This document shows positions 32,449 to 43,531 of a stretch of 64,000 nucleotides of DNA, piece after piece. Within the stretch, counting starts at the first letter, position 1. Each line of letters opens with the position of its first letter. The position numbers and the translations under genes were made by a program. The notes below the pieces were generated by a model. It saw only the letters and a list, made by a program, of their open reading frames with translations. It was not told the DNA's origin and did not search any database. The DNA lies in assembly GCF_020497125.1 (NCBI RefSeq), contig NC_059082.1, forward strand, positions 65,860,948-65,924,947, written 5' to 3'. The stretch comes from Mauremys mutica (Eukaryota > Chordata > Testudines > Geoemydidae).

Positions 32449-33413
32449 AGATGACTGCACCTGGCTGAGGCAATCAGATAACCGCAGCACAAAGAAACAG
32501 TGAGGAGCTCAATGCTAACAAAGAGGAAAGCCTATTTTTTTTTCACTTGAGGCTACAGGGGTTTATTCATCAGGACTTTAGTCTCTGATAATCAACTCAC
32601 TGTAGCTGAAATGACTTCTTTCACCAAGGCATTGTGATTGCCACAACCAGAGGTGACAAAGCACGTATTGCAGCCAGGAAAATATGTAAGCTCACCAAAC
32701 AAGGCAACAGTGGCAAAAGGCCTTACTTAGGCACTAAAGTAAAAAATTACTTAGAAAAAATCAATAGGCATCAGCAATACCCACCCTGAGCCTGATAAAT
32801 GAAGATTTGAAAGTTTGTGAAAGTGCTAGAATTTATCCCAAATTATCTTGCACATTTTTAATAATGAATAATTTCCAGTTTAGGATTTTATATAGTAATA
32901 TCAAGGCCTTCTAAGTGGACACTTTAACAGATCAAAGAATTCTGATAAGCAGCTCTGTCTGATAACTGGGCTTTACGATGCTTTAAATAACTCATTGTTT
33001 TACTTTCAGGGATATTCTGACAGACACTTGATTTTTTTGCCTCTAACTTTTTTGCTAACTTCGTAAAAACACTGATGTTAAAGTAACCACAGTTGTCAAA
33101 TTAGAAATATGCAAGCTTTGCATAGCTTTAGGCAAGTTTCAGAAACAGGTTTGAGCCTGCAGTTTTCCTCAGGCTGATGGAGCCCTTGAACCAGCTTCTT
33201 CTTTCTTCTACAACACACATAACAAAATAGCACATTATATCAGTTACTTATATAATGTATACGATATAGATCACGTGTTCTGCTGGTACCTCATGTCAAC
33301 CAGATAAATGGGCCTTCAGCTGGCTTTGTGTTTGTAGGAATCTTGCTATAACCAGAATTTTCTCTAACCCCTTATATGCAGATTCAATACCATTAGTCAC
33401 AAAACTCCAGAGG
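32449..33413. other. Non-coding, nothing identified
   Basis: AT-rich; no gene or repeat recognised. Confidence 0.45.
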
Positions 33414-33479
33414 TGAAATCCTGGTTCCATTAACATCAATGACAGAATTCCCATTGACTTCAACTGAGCCAGGATTTCA
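33414..33479. repeat. Short palindromic repeat
   Basis: TGAAATCCTGGTTCCATTAA is mirrored by TCAACTGAGCCAGGATTTCA around GAATTC. Nearly the same size and ends as the copy at 151-216. Confidence 0.6.
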
Positions 33480-34576
33480 TTAACATGACTAAGTGTCTAA
33501 CCCAATGGGACATCTTGTGAGTGATAACTACACTAAGGAATGGAATGAAGATCCCTTGCGTGAGGTCCTATTTAAAAGAATTGTTTTCCCTGACACATCT
33601 ATACATATTGATTACATGTTATTTTGCTCTGTTATCATCTATGAATCACTAAATATCTCTTCTGACATCTTTACCACATAGTTATTTATAACTTGCCTGT
33701 TAAACAGAAGGTAGTTTACAGAGTGTTATTCAGTTCCACAGCTGTTACTACAGTGTAGCCAGAATAAGTTACTTGCAAGTGTGTATATATATATATTAAA
33801 TTACAGATGGGCCTGCACTGAAATACCATGACCATCTGGTTGTTGCAGGGACTACCAAAATACTGACAGACATTCAACAAGTCCTATCCATCTTTTTCCC
33901 TTTAAGAAAACTTAGGGTGGGTGTTTACACAGGTGTCTTGTTTTGAAATAACTGGTTTCACTTTGCAGTTTGTGGTCTAGTGAATCCACTTTTGGAACCA
34001 GTTCAATTCAAAATAGATAGCATAGCTAAAAGATCCAAGGCAAAATAAATGAAAGATAAATTTGACTCTCCTAGATAACAAAGTCAAGGCTAGATGACCA
34101 TGGCCAGTGGCTGTAACTGACACAAGTACCTGGCCCAGCAGAGTTGAGGAGGGGTAATCTGATATTAACAGAAAAAGTCCCTTTATTAATAGCTAGTGAA
34201 AATTCCATGTGTTTCCTTCAAATGCTTCTGTTGTCAATGGGAATATAAATTTGCAGTATGTTGGGAAGCCAACAGTCACAGAATTAGGCAGCAAAAGGAC
34301 TGCCAGTGCCTTGTACCTCAATCAGTTATCTAATTCAGCATTTCACTACCTAAGTTCTATAAGCAAGGACCTATTCCCAGAGATTGTCCTCTGGACCTCT
34401 TAGACCTTGGAAGGAAAGCTGCTCTCCTGTGGACTTCCTGAGATGTACACGAGAAAAGTTCCACTACTGTGCTCCTCCTAAAATATTCAGCATGGGAGCT
34501 AATCTCCTGCAGACATTGTAAAGACTACTGCACCATCTTAAGTATCTGATATACCAATCACTATCAGATACAGGAT
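33480..34576. other. Non-coding, nothing identified
   Basis: AT-rich with a TA run near 33784. A possible MITE relic (GGGTGGGTGTTTACACAGGT) starts near 33914 but has no clear partner end. Confidence 0.4.
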
Positions 34577-34670
34577 AAAAAGAACAGGAGTACTTGTGGC
34601 ACCTTAGAGACTAACAAATTTATTTGAGCATAAGCTTTCATGGGCTACAGCCCACTTCATTGGATGATGG
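34577..34670 (-). mobile_element. Penelope-like 3' end fragment, copy 3
   Basis: On the minus strand it ends GGTGCCACAAGTACTCCTGT, matching the 3' ends of copies 1 and 2, and contains a hammerhead-like core (34626-34664) in which stem II GTGGGC/GCCCA is kept but CTGATGA reads CCAATGA and GAAA is kept. In this copy the bases before the cleavage position are GCTC, as a functional hammerhead would need. Only the terminal ~90 bp were inserted. Confidence 0.7.
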
Positions 34671-35866
34671 ACTATATGGAGCACTGCTTTGATCTGGTAT
34701 AGCAATTCCTACGTTGCGTTCCATGGGCTAGAATCAGTGGGTATCATGAGACTTACATTTTTCACATTACCTCTGAAATTTTACCCCAAAGAGATCCTGC
34801 CATAAGTTCTTTGGTGTGAAAATTTTAAGAAATCACTTGGAAACTTACTTCCATAGCAGATTCGGGGGAGGGGAAAATCTGATCTTTCATAAACATGCAA
34901 TGGCAACTACATACAAGAGTGATGGGTGCTCTAGAAATACTAATGATGAGAGACTGATACAGCGTATCAGGAAATATGTCAAAACACAGTGTGGCTAATC
35001 TTAACTGGTATTTAACCTTTGTGTAACAAGAGTTTTAGTGCTACTAAAAGCATATTCATTATTTTATATATGTGAAGGGGAGGGACAGTTGCAGAAGAAC
35101 CATGATTTGGATGAAGTTAGGCAGTGAATTCATGTCAGGAAGCCAAAGATATGATTTCTGTATTTCTCTGTAATTAGGTTAAATATTTTGCACTCTTTCA
35201 ATTTATTAAAATAGGTCATTGGCAGGAAATCTTTGGGTCAGTTCAAAATAATAGAAAGGACTTTACTTATCTGACCGGATGTGACCTTTTAGCTAAAAAT
35301 TAGTCAATGATGATTGCATATGGCAAAATTCAAAAGAAATGCAAAAAACATCAAAAATTATAGAGCTAAGACAGTTATCTTTTCTTTCAGAGAATTCTAA
35401 TTTGAAGCAATGCCAGACTTAAAAGATGCTGTTAATTAACCTTTGATCTTACAGAAGAGCATCTAAGTGAAAACCACTGGGTGGGCCTGGAAACACTGAG
35501 AAAACCCTTGTGGCCATATGGGAATATATTTATTTGTATTAAAACAAGGATGTAAAGCAGTTTGGAATTTAATACTAAATGTATAGTTAATATTTTAAAA
35601 TAAATGTTATGATTAAAACCTGCTTGTCCTAGAAAACCATTTCAGTCAGAACTTGGAGGACTGACTTGTTCTATATCAGTAATGAGCACATATTTCAAAC
35701 TTGCAAGACAAAATAAATGGCTCAAAGTGCTGTCATACACCTCTCAGTATAAATCCCATTAGTGCCAATGCAAATTACATATGCACATTAAGGGAAGCAT
35801 AGATTTCTTAGCTTGTGTTTTGAAACTGTTGTCCATGGCTAGAAGAATTGTGATGGACTTCCAATC
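34671..35866. other. Non-coding, nothing identified
   Basis: AT-rich; no gene or repeat recognised. Confidence 0.45.
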
Positions 35867-35930
35867 CCTATCTAAAAGCAAAAACAACGAGGAGCCCTTC
35901 TGACACCTTAGAGACTAACAAATGTATTTG

Positions 35931-35967
35931 GGCATAAGCTTTTGTGGGCTAGAGCCCACTTCATCAG
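35931..35967 (-). other. Hammerhead-ribozyme-like motif, PLE copy 2
   Basis: On the minus strand: intact CTGATGA, an extra A, stem GTGGGC/GCCCAC with loop TCTA, then AAAA where GAAA is expected, and AGC-TTAT-GCC. The G-to-A change in the core makes activity unlikely. Confidence 0.5.
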
Positions 35968-36277
35968 ATTCATGAAGTGAAAACTACAGGAGCAGGTATA
36001 AATACATGAAAGGATGAGGGTTGCTTTACCAACTGTGAGGTGAGTCTAACAAGATAAATCAATTAACAGCAGGATACCAAGGGAGGAAAAATCTCTTTTG
36101 AAGTGGTAAGAGAGTGGCCCATTACAGACAGTTGAGAAGAAGGTGTGAGTAACAGTAGGGAGAAATTAGTACTGGGGAAATTAAGTTTAGGTTTTGTAAT
36201 GACCCAACCACTCCCAGTCTTTATTCAGGCCTAATCTGATGGTATCCAGTTTGCAAATTTATTCCAGTTTTGCAGCT

Positions 36278-36514
36278 TCATGTTGGAGTCTGTTTTTGAA
36301 GTTTTTTTTGTTGAAGAATTGCCACTTTTAGGTCTGTTATAGAGAGACTGATGTGTTCTCCTACTGGTTTTTGAATGTTATGATTCCTGATGTCAGATTT
36401 GTGTCCATTTATTATTTTGCATAGAGACTGTCCGGTTTGGCCAATGTACATGGCAGAGGGGCATTGCTGGCACATGATGGCATATATCACATCGGTACAT
36501 GTGCAGGTGAACAA
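36278..36514 (-). pseudogene. PLE GIY-YIG endonuclease domain
   Basis: The frame reads DVIYAIMCQQCPSAMYIGQT, then GQSLCKIINGHKSDIRNHN and KPVGEHISLS. IYAI (GIY strand), CQQC, YIGQT (YIG strand), the NGHKSD histidine and the GEH glutamate are all present; the arginine of the usual LRKRI reads as Ile-Ile (CKIIN). It is the better preserved of the two copies, about 78 codons. The coding frame would join an RT domain upstream in an intact element. The domain cuts DNA at the insertion site. Confidence 0.85.
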
Positions 36515-36865
36515 GCCCCGGATGGTGTGGCTGATGTGGTTAGGTCCTATGATGGTATCCCTTGAATAGATATGTGGACAGACTTGGCACTGGGGTTTGT
36601 AGCAGGGTTTGGTTCCTGGGTCGGTGTTTTTGTTGTGTGGTGTAGTTGCTGGTAATTATTTGTTTCAGGTTGGGGGGCTGTCTGTAGGTGAGGACTGGCC
36701 TGTGTCCCAAGGTCTGAGAAAGTGAGGGATCATCCTTCAGGATAGGTTGTAGATCCTTGATGATGTGCTGGAGAGGTTTTAGTTGGGGGCAGTAGGTGAT
36801 GGCTAGTGGTGTTCTGTTACTTTTTTTGTTGGGCCTGTCTTGTAGTAGGTGACTTCTTGGTCATC

Positions 36866-36999
36866 ATGAATAGGTCGGAATATGAACAAGAGGCTCCTAG
36901 ACAACTCTCTGACAACACATTCTACAGGCCATTACCCTCTGACCCCATTGAGGATTACCAAAAGAAACGACATCATCTGCTCAAGCTTATCCCCAAATA
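36866..36999 (+). pseudogene. PLE RT-region fragment, inverted 5' piece
   Basis: MNRSEYEQEAPRQLSDNTFY followed by RPLPSDPIEDYQKK is like the segment N-terminal to the RT core of vertebrate PLEs (QLS..FY.PL..DP). It lies opposite to the GIY-YIG frame and joins to a 3'-end copy at about 37000. A short relic only. Confidence 0.6.
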
Positions 37000-37250
37000 T
37001 ATTTGTTGGTCTCTACGGTGCTACAAGGACTCCCCATTGTTTTTGCTGATACAGACTAACACGGCTACCACTCTAAAACCTATCTAAAAGCAGATGCTTA
37101 TAAGGCTTTCTGATACTGAAATTCTGAGAATCATAATTCTTTTCTCTTAAAATTGTAGTTGTTTGCAATAAGGCACCATAATGAGCTCTTCAGTAAGAAT
37201 CAGTATCTTTGCAGATGTTATGATCATTATTATTCAAACTGCGATAACTG

Positions 37251-37320
37251 GGTCTGATCCAATGTCCATTGAAGTAAATGGAAACATTCCCACTGACTTC
37301 AGTGGGCTTTCTGTCAGATT
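37251..37320. repeat. Short palindromic repeat
   Basis: GGTCTGATCCAATGTCCATT ... GACTTCAGTGGGCTTTCTGTCAGA. Same class as 151-216. Confidence 0.55.
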
Positions 37321-37717
37321 TACAGAGAGATGATCTTTTCCATCATACACCACCTTCTGAGGGTAGGGGGAAAAGATTGCAAAGATGGATAAATCCTCAT
37401 TTTATGGATTATTTGCTCAATATTGGAAATATGGTGCTGGCTTTTTAAAAAGGAGTGTTTTTCACTATAATTCTCAAGTATTAAAAACATTTATGCACAT
37501 CACTACCTTTATGCATAAAAGTAATACCATTGAGTTAAATGAGAATACTGACATGATGAGTAAATGTACTCACACCAATATTTCTTTGCAGAACCAGGCC
37601 CTCAATCCCTAACCTCATTTTTGGTACCATGAGATTTGTTGTGCTCTGAAAAGCTTGATAGAGGAGAAAAGGAAACTGAAGCTTCCTGTTGACAATTGAA
37701 CTTGACCTTTGAAGGAA
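37321..37717. other. Non-coding, nothing identified
   Basis: No repeat or exon recognised. Confidence 0.45.
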
Positions 37718-37720
37718 TAA

Positions 37721-38318
37721 GGGCTTATCTACATGGTGGGGAAAGCCTGGAATAGTTAGTTCAAAATAGCTACTACAGAACAGCTATTTTGCTGAAGCTC
37801 ACTGTGTGGATGCCCTTACTCTTCACTGAGTGCTTTTGGGCAGACTAGTGTCAAGAACTCAGCTGCCTCCTGGGTCAGTCACCTAGCAACCCGATGAGGT
37901 TGACAGGGCCAAATAAAACCTCACTAAGTGACTGTGCTCCCAGATCACAGATCACCATTTAGACCTTGTAGCAATAGCAGCACAGTGGCTGTTCAATGCA
38001 TTCTACAAACATTGCTGCACCAGACCTGCTTCCAGTCTGGCCCCTGCTTCAACCCTTGCTGCTCCGGTTCAGCCCTAATCCCTGCCTACCTCTGAACTCC
38101 TGATTCCTGGCTCTGGCTATACTGGCTTGTCTCATGACCACGACTCCAGCTCTGCCCTCTGATTCTGCTCCAACCACTAGGTCTCACACCTACATCCCAG
38201 TGTGTCACAATTAGACTAAAGTGGATTAGACTAAAGAGCACAAAGGCATTCTTAGTGTGGAATAACATCCACACGAGAAGCTAATGCAGAATAACTATTG
38301 CTCTTTAAATGCACACCC
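37721..38318. mobile_element. MITE interrupted by an LTR-like insert
   Basis: GGGCTTATCTACATGG preceded by TAA (37718-37720) opens a Harbinger-like MITE containing AATAGTTAGTTCAAAATAGC and GTGTGGATGCCC. The matching remainder (GTGTGGAATAACATCCACAC...AAATGCACACCC) resumes after 38210. The right flank is not a clean TAA. The middle is the insert listed next. Confidence 0.5.
37849..38209. mobile_element. LTR-like insert nested in MITE
   Basis: A C-rich 361-bp unit starting TGTCAAGAACTC and ending CCCAGTGTGTCACA, with tandem-like CTGATTCCTGGCTCTGGC phrases near its end, as in some Gypsy LTRs of reptiles. AGACTA occurs at both borders (37842-37847 and just after the unit), a possible target duplication. 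The minus-strand frame at 38086-38274 has no meaning. Confidence 0.4.
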
Positions 38319-39322
38319 TATCAATTTCATACTAACTTCCCTCTGAATTCCCCAGGTAGACAAGCATAAGATTCATTACATCTCATCCTTGTTTTTGAGT
38401 CTCCTCTGACACCAATCTCTATACAAGTAGAACCAGGAACTTTGTATCTCTCAGAAGAGAGATGGCTGGGATAAAAATCTGACAACTGGTACCTATATGT
38501 GGGAAATGGCTGTGTTTTCCTTTTGATGCTGGCACAAAACCTTCAAACCTTTGTTTATAGCAACTGAACAAAGGGAGAAAATGTCTGGTGCTCTAGTCTC
38601 TTTTTATTTACAGTATCACTGGTAGAAATGAAATGCCTCTCCAGACAAGATTGGGAATAATTAAATGTCCAGTTTTCTGTTGTTCTTCATAGCTAAGGAG
38701 ATCTAAAGACTAAACTTCTTGATATCCTCATCATAAGTTCCCTTTAATATTTATTAATATTAAATACAAGATTAGCATTAGTGATTGCCCTGAGCTGCAA
38801 AGGTCAGTTCCAAACTTTCCCATAGTTTGAGACTGTAAAGCTCAAGGCTTTTGATTTAATAAAGATGAGAGCTTCTTAACCAAAGAGTTGTAGTTTAGGC
38901 CTAAAACGATCAAAATACTTAAACATGTACCTAACATTAAGTGCTTGGTTGTACTGTTGAAGTCAATGAGACTACATCTATACTTCACATTAGGCATGTG
39001 TACCTCCTTGAACTAGGAAAAAAATACTGCAAAGATTGCAAAGAAGAGAGGAAGAGTTTAATGTGAGGATATGACTTGGCCTCTTCAGCACTACTCATTG
39101 CTACATTACCATATGCCCTGCCATCCTCTTCAGACCTGCATGAAAGTATTGCAGGCATGAGGTCAATTCACTACATTAATTTAAATGGTGTGATTCCAAT
39201 GATGAATTTGGCCCTGCCCTGACCGTGTGCATTGGGCATTAAAACCAATTAGAATAAAGGATGTTCATCATATCTCAGCCCCCGTGTTTTCCCTTAAGCA
39301 ATTTCTCCCTCCTTTGAACATT
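38319..39322. other. Non-coding, nothing identified
   Basis: AT-rich; no gene or repeat recognised. Confidence 0.45.
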
Positions 39323-39552
39323 GCTTGTCTATACTGGCACGATTAATCGGCACCGTTGCAAGCGATTTAGTGGGTCTGGTGAAGATGCGGTATGTCAATG
39401 ACAGAGCACTCTCCTGTTGACTTCAGTACTCCACCTCCCTGAGAGCGGAAGAGGCGGAAGGTATGTCGGCAGGCAAGCGTCTCCCGCTGACATGGTGTAG
39501 ACACCATGTTAGGTCAACGTAAGCTACTTAAGCGGCAGTGAAGACCAGGCCT
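39323..39552. mobile_element. Harbinger-type MITE
   Basis: GCTTGTCTATACTGGCACGA at the left, GCGATTTAGTGGGTCTGGTG and GACTTCAGTACTCCACCTCC inside, and GCAGTGAAGACCAGGCC at the right. The wording parallels 32237-32448 and 47957-48219 (GTCTACACT / GTAGACCAGGCC). The flanking TWA target is not clear. Confidence 0.65.
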
Positions 39553-40515
39553 GTCTCTGAGATTCTTTCTCTCTTCACTGAACTATTGCATTTTAAAAAC
39601 AAAATTTGTAAAATTGCATCTGTTGTATGTGGTTGCTTGGTTGGTAATAGCAACTATATATTTTTGTGTGTCACTACACTAACACCTATCTTGGCCAAAA
39701 TCTCGTAAGTAGGAAATGTATTGGCATCCTTTCTGATAGCAAACATTGGAGCCAGAATTTGGAAATGCTACACTGGTACTTGATGTTTCCAAGTAATACA
39801 TGGATAAATTAGTATCAAAGTTCTGCTTCTTGGTGAATGGTGGGGAATGTAGAGGCAATTAACTTTTTAAGAAAGACAAGGACTTTTTGGTAATTATACA
39901 GTCAAGGTCATTGTCTGATTTCAAGTACTTCTACTGCTACAACTATTATGATGTTCATGATGTTCTATGTATTTCTTTGAGAATCCTATGTTTCTCTCAG
40001 CCAAGCAGATTTTTAATTCTGATAAGACCTTGAACTCCTTGCAAATCAAACACATTATTTGAATATTGTTTTTGTTTTCTGTTCTTCTAATCACAGCAAT
40101 CATCTTTTTGCTGGCTGGGAAGAATACTATGTCCCTCTGGTAACAAGGGCAGTTCTGATCAAATTGTTTAAACAACTGAACCATAAACCCCACCCTGTTT
40201 GTTTATCCCCAGGATAAAAGAAACAAGATTAGGGAAAAAATTATTTGTGGACTTTTTTAATATGCTATTTTGAATAGAAATAGTTCCTGCTGTCTTTGGA
40301 TCAATGTGTTTCCATACCCAAAGGGCAAAAGCATGTTTTCAGTTTATTTTAAATTAGGGGAAATAACACAAGAGACCAAAATTAAAATATGTGCAAGGAA
40401 GCACAGTGTATGTATCTGCTCTGTAACAAGCTACAGGAACTCTGACAACAAAATGGCTGCTGCCTCTGCTTAGAGTTCTTACAAATTTCAGGGAGCAGTA
40501 TACAGAAAATAATAC
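39553..40515. other. Non-coding, nothing identified
   Basis: AT-rich. The 90-codon minus-strand frame at 39921-40193 has no recognisable domain. Confidence 0.45.
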
Positions 40516-40525
40516 CATTGCTAAA

Positions 40526-40698
40526 TATCAGAGGGGTAGCCGTGTTAGTCTGGTTCTGTAGAAGCAGCAAAGAATCCTGTGGCACCTTATAGACTAACAA
40601 CGGTTGCATCCGAAGAAGTGGGTATTCACCCACGAAAGCTCATGCTGCAAAACGTCTGTTAGTCTATAAGGTGCCACAGGATTCTTTGCTGCTTCTAC
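40526..40698 (+). mobile_element. Mini Penelope-like hairpin element, copy 4
   Basis: A 173-bp relic consisting of two PLE 3' ends in inverted orientation. A 41-bp perfect inverted repeat (40558-40598 with 40658-40698) encloses a hammerhead-like core (40610-40647: CCGAAGA, stem GTGGGT/ACCCAC, GAAA). An extra tail (AGGGGTAGCCGTGTTAGTC) is on the left only. Direct repeats of at least 10 bp, CATTGCTAAA (40516-40525, 40699-40708), flank it. Same architecture as copies 1 and 2 with nothing left between the ends. Confidence 0.85.
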
Positions 40699-40707
40699 CA
40701 TTGCTAA

Positions 40708-40786
40708 AGTTTTCAAAAGCACTTAGGTTCACAGAGTCAATGAAATTTAGGAGCCTACATTACTTAGGCACTTTTGAAAATTTTGC
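40708..40786. repeat. Short palindromic MITE-like repeat
   Basis: GTTTTCAAAAGCACTTAGG is mirrored by CTTAGGCACTTTTGAAAATT around TCAATGAAATTTAGGAGCC. Abuts the mini PLE. Confidence 0.6.
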
Positions 40787-40890
40787 CCCATGAGTTACTT
40801 GAATAAATATTCCACAGAAAGCTAAATGCAACTGAGACTAGTGATGTTTTATTTTCAAGGCAATACTTCGGTTGAAAAACGGATGTCTAA

Positions 40891-41199
40891 GGGCCAAATT
40901 CTGGTGACAGCTGTGGAGCCACTATGGCCCACCACTGCAGAAGCCAGGGTGCCAGGAGTGGGCCAGAGGAGGAAGGGGGCTACAGCAGATGGTAGGAGGT
41001 ATCGTCAGGCTGTACTTGCACCCCCGTGATTCCCCATTGCCACATCCTCCATAGGAATATGGTACTGAAAGGCACAAATTGAGCTGTTCTAGCCTGTGTC
41101 TTGGCCCCCAGCATCAGCAGCAAAACAGGGGAAGTGTAAGAAGCCTCCTCGCTTTCCCTGCTCTGTCCCTAGAACTGGCATATGGATGAATTTGGCCCA
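40891..41199. repeat. Possible MITE with GGGCCAAATTC ends
   Basis: GGGCCAAATTCTGG and GGATGAATTTGGCCC are inverted ends about 300 bp apart, with a G/C-rich interior. The ends match a hairpin class common in amniotes; the interior may be a later insert. Confidence 0.45.
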
Positions 41200-41355
41200 A
41201 TAAGTTTAAATGACCTGAGACTTTTCCATCTCAGAAAGCCACAAAGCTGGTGTACAGAACTGGTATCTAAATGAGGAAAATTAAATGCAGATTTCTAATT
41301 TTCAATTACTGTGGCAGTACCCTTGCAAATTGGAATTGTGGAGAACAGAAGGTTA

Positions 41356-42113
41356 ATGTATTGCAATTTTATGAATGTGACCTACCTATTAAGATAGTAA
41401 ATCCATAGCCTTATTGGTTTATTTGAATGTGTAAATGAACTGGTTCAGTTTAACAGTGAACTGTTGGAAAACAAGCAGGAAATTAAACAATGACTAGAGG
41501 TAAGATATTTCTGGAGAAAATACTTTCAAGGTCCTTAAGCGAACAAAAGGTTATTAATAGGGAAGTGCCTACCTGCCTGACTCCAGCCAGTTATCAGGAT
41601 TATTTTTTCTAGAGCTGTGGCCTAAAATCAAAAGGACACTAAGCTGTTTAAAATCCCTGTTTACAGAGAAAGGGGAGGAGGCGAGTGAGCAGCAGCAGCT
41701 ATTTGGGGGGGAGACAAAGAGAAGCTTAAACAGGCCAGTCTGCCCCTCCCAGCTCAGAATCAGGTGTACCTGGGCTAAGTGGAACTTACCAGAGATTGAA
41801 AGGAAAGGATATAGTTTAGGTAAGACCTATGCATGTAGGACTTTTGTTGTTTTAATTCTTGGCTTTGGGCAAATAAACAATACATTGGTTTTGAAAAAGC
41901 TTTTTCAGTTACTTTAATAACTGCTGGGCACGTCTCTTGAAAGGAAGTCTCCTGTAGTGGCCAAGCCCAATTGGACCTGGTAGGAGCCACTATTGGAAAA
42001 TGGGGGCTGCAGCCCAAAGACTCAGTCTAAGACTGGTTGAATTGTGGGGTTCTCACCTAGAAAGAGAAAGAGAAGGAGGAAGCCAAGTCTGTCGCCTGAG
42101 GGGTTCACTCAAG
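41356..42113 (+). mobile_element. LTR-like unit, copy A
   Basis: Aligns along most of its length with 53076-53855 in the same orientation: ATTTTATGAATGTGACCTAC, AACAAGCAGGAAATTAAACA, GTGCCTACCTGCCTGACTCC, ATAGTTTAGGTAAGACCTA, then AAATAAACAATACATTGGTT (AATAAA at 41871-41876), ending near GTCGCCTGAGGGGTTCACTC. The ~750-bp length, the poly(A) signal in the last third and the lack of coding suggest a solo LTR. TG/CA ends and TSD are not certain. Confidence 0.55.
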
Positions 42114-42675
42114 CGTGTCTGCAAAGGGGTCTAAAACCTTCAGTTTGCCCTGTAGCCACGATAGAAATCCACTCAAACATCCATTGACATTATTGACTCC
42201 ATTGGTGGGAGTTCTACATGCAGACCAACGACAAGACCAGGCCCTAAGGGAGGCATATTTGCTCCTAAACCTGGCTGTCATCATTGGCAGCTGCCCTACT
42301 GTAACCCATCTCATTTTAAACCCGGACAATGTATCTATTGTATTAGTGTGTATCACTATAGAGACTTGGTTCTGAATGATCATTTCATCCAATATTTTTA
42401 GAAACTTGAGTTTAAACGTTTTGGACGTAACTGTTAGAAATTCTGTACTATACTGAGATTATTCACCTTATGCAATGGGCCAGATGAGGCCCTGCTGCTC
42501 CATAGGTGTGCAGAGATGGCAGGGTACAAGAAACACTACCCCTCTTACAGGGTACAACTGCAATCCTGGAATGCAGGGATTGCGGCTTCTATGCAAACCC
42601 TGGAAGCAAAAGGGGGCAGGAAAGATGCAGGTCCTGAGGTTCGGGGGTGGGATATGCTGCAAGCCCTGGAGGGCT
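42114..42675. other. Non-coding, nothing identified
   Basis: Frames of 60-95 codons on both strands at 42105-42702 overlap and lack domains. Confidence 0.4.
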
Positions 42676-42755
42676 ACTGGGGATTGGTCCTGCTTTGAGT
42701 AGGGAGTTGGACTAGATGACCTCCTGAGGTCCCTTCCAACTCTGATATTCTATGA
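42676..42755 (+). mobile_element. CR1 or CR1-tailed SINE 3' end
   Basis: ATTGGTCCTGCTTTGAGTAG, GTTGGACTAGATGACCTCCT, GAGGTCCCTTCCAACTCTGA, then TATTCTATGAA. This is the 3' end shared by CR1 and by turtle tRNA-derived SINEs that use it. No tRNA-like head precedes it, so the parent cannot be told. Confidence 0.8.
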
Positions 42756-43391
42756 AGTTATTAAGTTCTGTGTGCCACAAATAACTTCCTAAAGTCTCTT
42801 ATAATCAAGAATTATTTTTGTTTACTTTTTCCTTCTCCATACAGATTTTTCATTAATTGCAACAAATTCATCTAAACTTATGAAACAGTAATGGATCTGA
42901 ATCCAAAACACACCCTGTGAGAACTGATAGTATAAAAGAACAGAAAATCTATAAGTAAGTGCTGTAGTTTCTTTAATTGTATCAATTAAGTGGGGGTTTT
43001 TTCTCCCATACATTTGCACAATGTAAATCCAATGTTTAAATCTGCACAAGGGTTAACTACAATGTGGTCTTTTACCAGTAGCTCCATGTGTAAAGACAAA
43101 AATAGATTATCCTTATCTTGGCTTTGAAAAGCTACAGTTTGTCACATATCTCATCTCCCAACAGTGAGCGATAACACATAATGCCATACCCATTTTTGAT
43201 TTAGGTAATGGATTGTAGCTCTAGCATCAGGTATATGCTAATAAGAGTACACTGTAGCACCAGTTCTCCAACTCTAGATGGTACTACACATTTTGCACTG
43301 GGTTTGGAGTGGGTTATTTTGTTTGTTTGAATTGAATACCAGTAAGTATATTAATTACCACTGTCCCCTAATATGGATGGCATAAGGGGAC
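42756..43391. other. Non-coding, nothing identified
   Basis: AT-rich; no gene or repeat recognised. Confidence 0.45.
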
Positions 43392-43399
43392 TGTGAAAC

Positions 43400-43523
43400 T
43401 AGGGTGACCAGATGTCCTGATTTTATAGGGACAGTCCTGATATTCAGGGCTTTGTCTTATATAGGCGCCTATTATCCCCCACACCCTGTCCCGATTTTTC
43501 ATACTTGCTGTCTGGTCACCCTA
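43400..43523 (+). mobile_element. Short MITE, TAGGGTGACCAGA termini, copy 1
   Basis: TAGGGTGACCAGATGTCC at the left and TGTCTGGTCACCCTA at the right are inverted ends, and a perfect 8-bp TSD TGTGAAAC flanks the 124-bp unit (43392-43399, 43524-43531). TSD length points to a hAT-type element. Copy 2 is at 58523-58625 in the opposite orientation. Confidence 0.9.
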
Positions 43524-43531
43524 TGTGAAAC

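Larger units (their letters stand above)
35881..37078 (-). mobile_element. Penelope-like element, copy 2, 5'-truncated
   Basis: Lies on the minus strand, between 14-bp direct repeats CCTATCTAAAAGCA (35867-35880, 37079-37092). From right to left: an inverted 5' piece (about 36860-37078, plus-strand orientation) with a short RT-region fragment, a 3'-end copy and the tail CAGACTAACACGGCTACC; then, on the minus strand, sequence leading into the GIY-YIG domain (36278-36514), the 3' UTR and a hammerhead-like motif at 35931-35967. The catalytic RT core is absent. The architecture is the mirror image of copy 1. Confidence 0.85.

Noticed and set aside
36806..37087. 93-codon frame as a host gene
   Set aside because: It crosses the inversion junction of Penelope-like copy 2; only the middle is PLE RT-region sequence.
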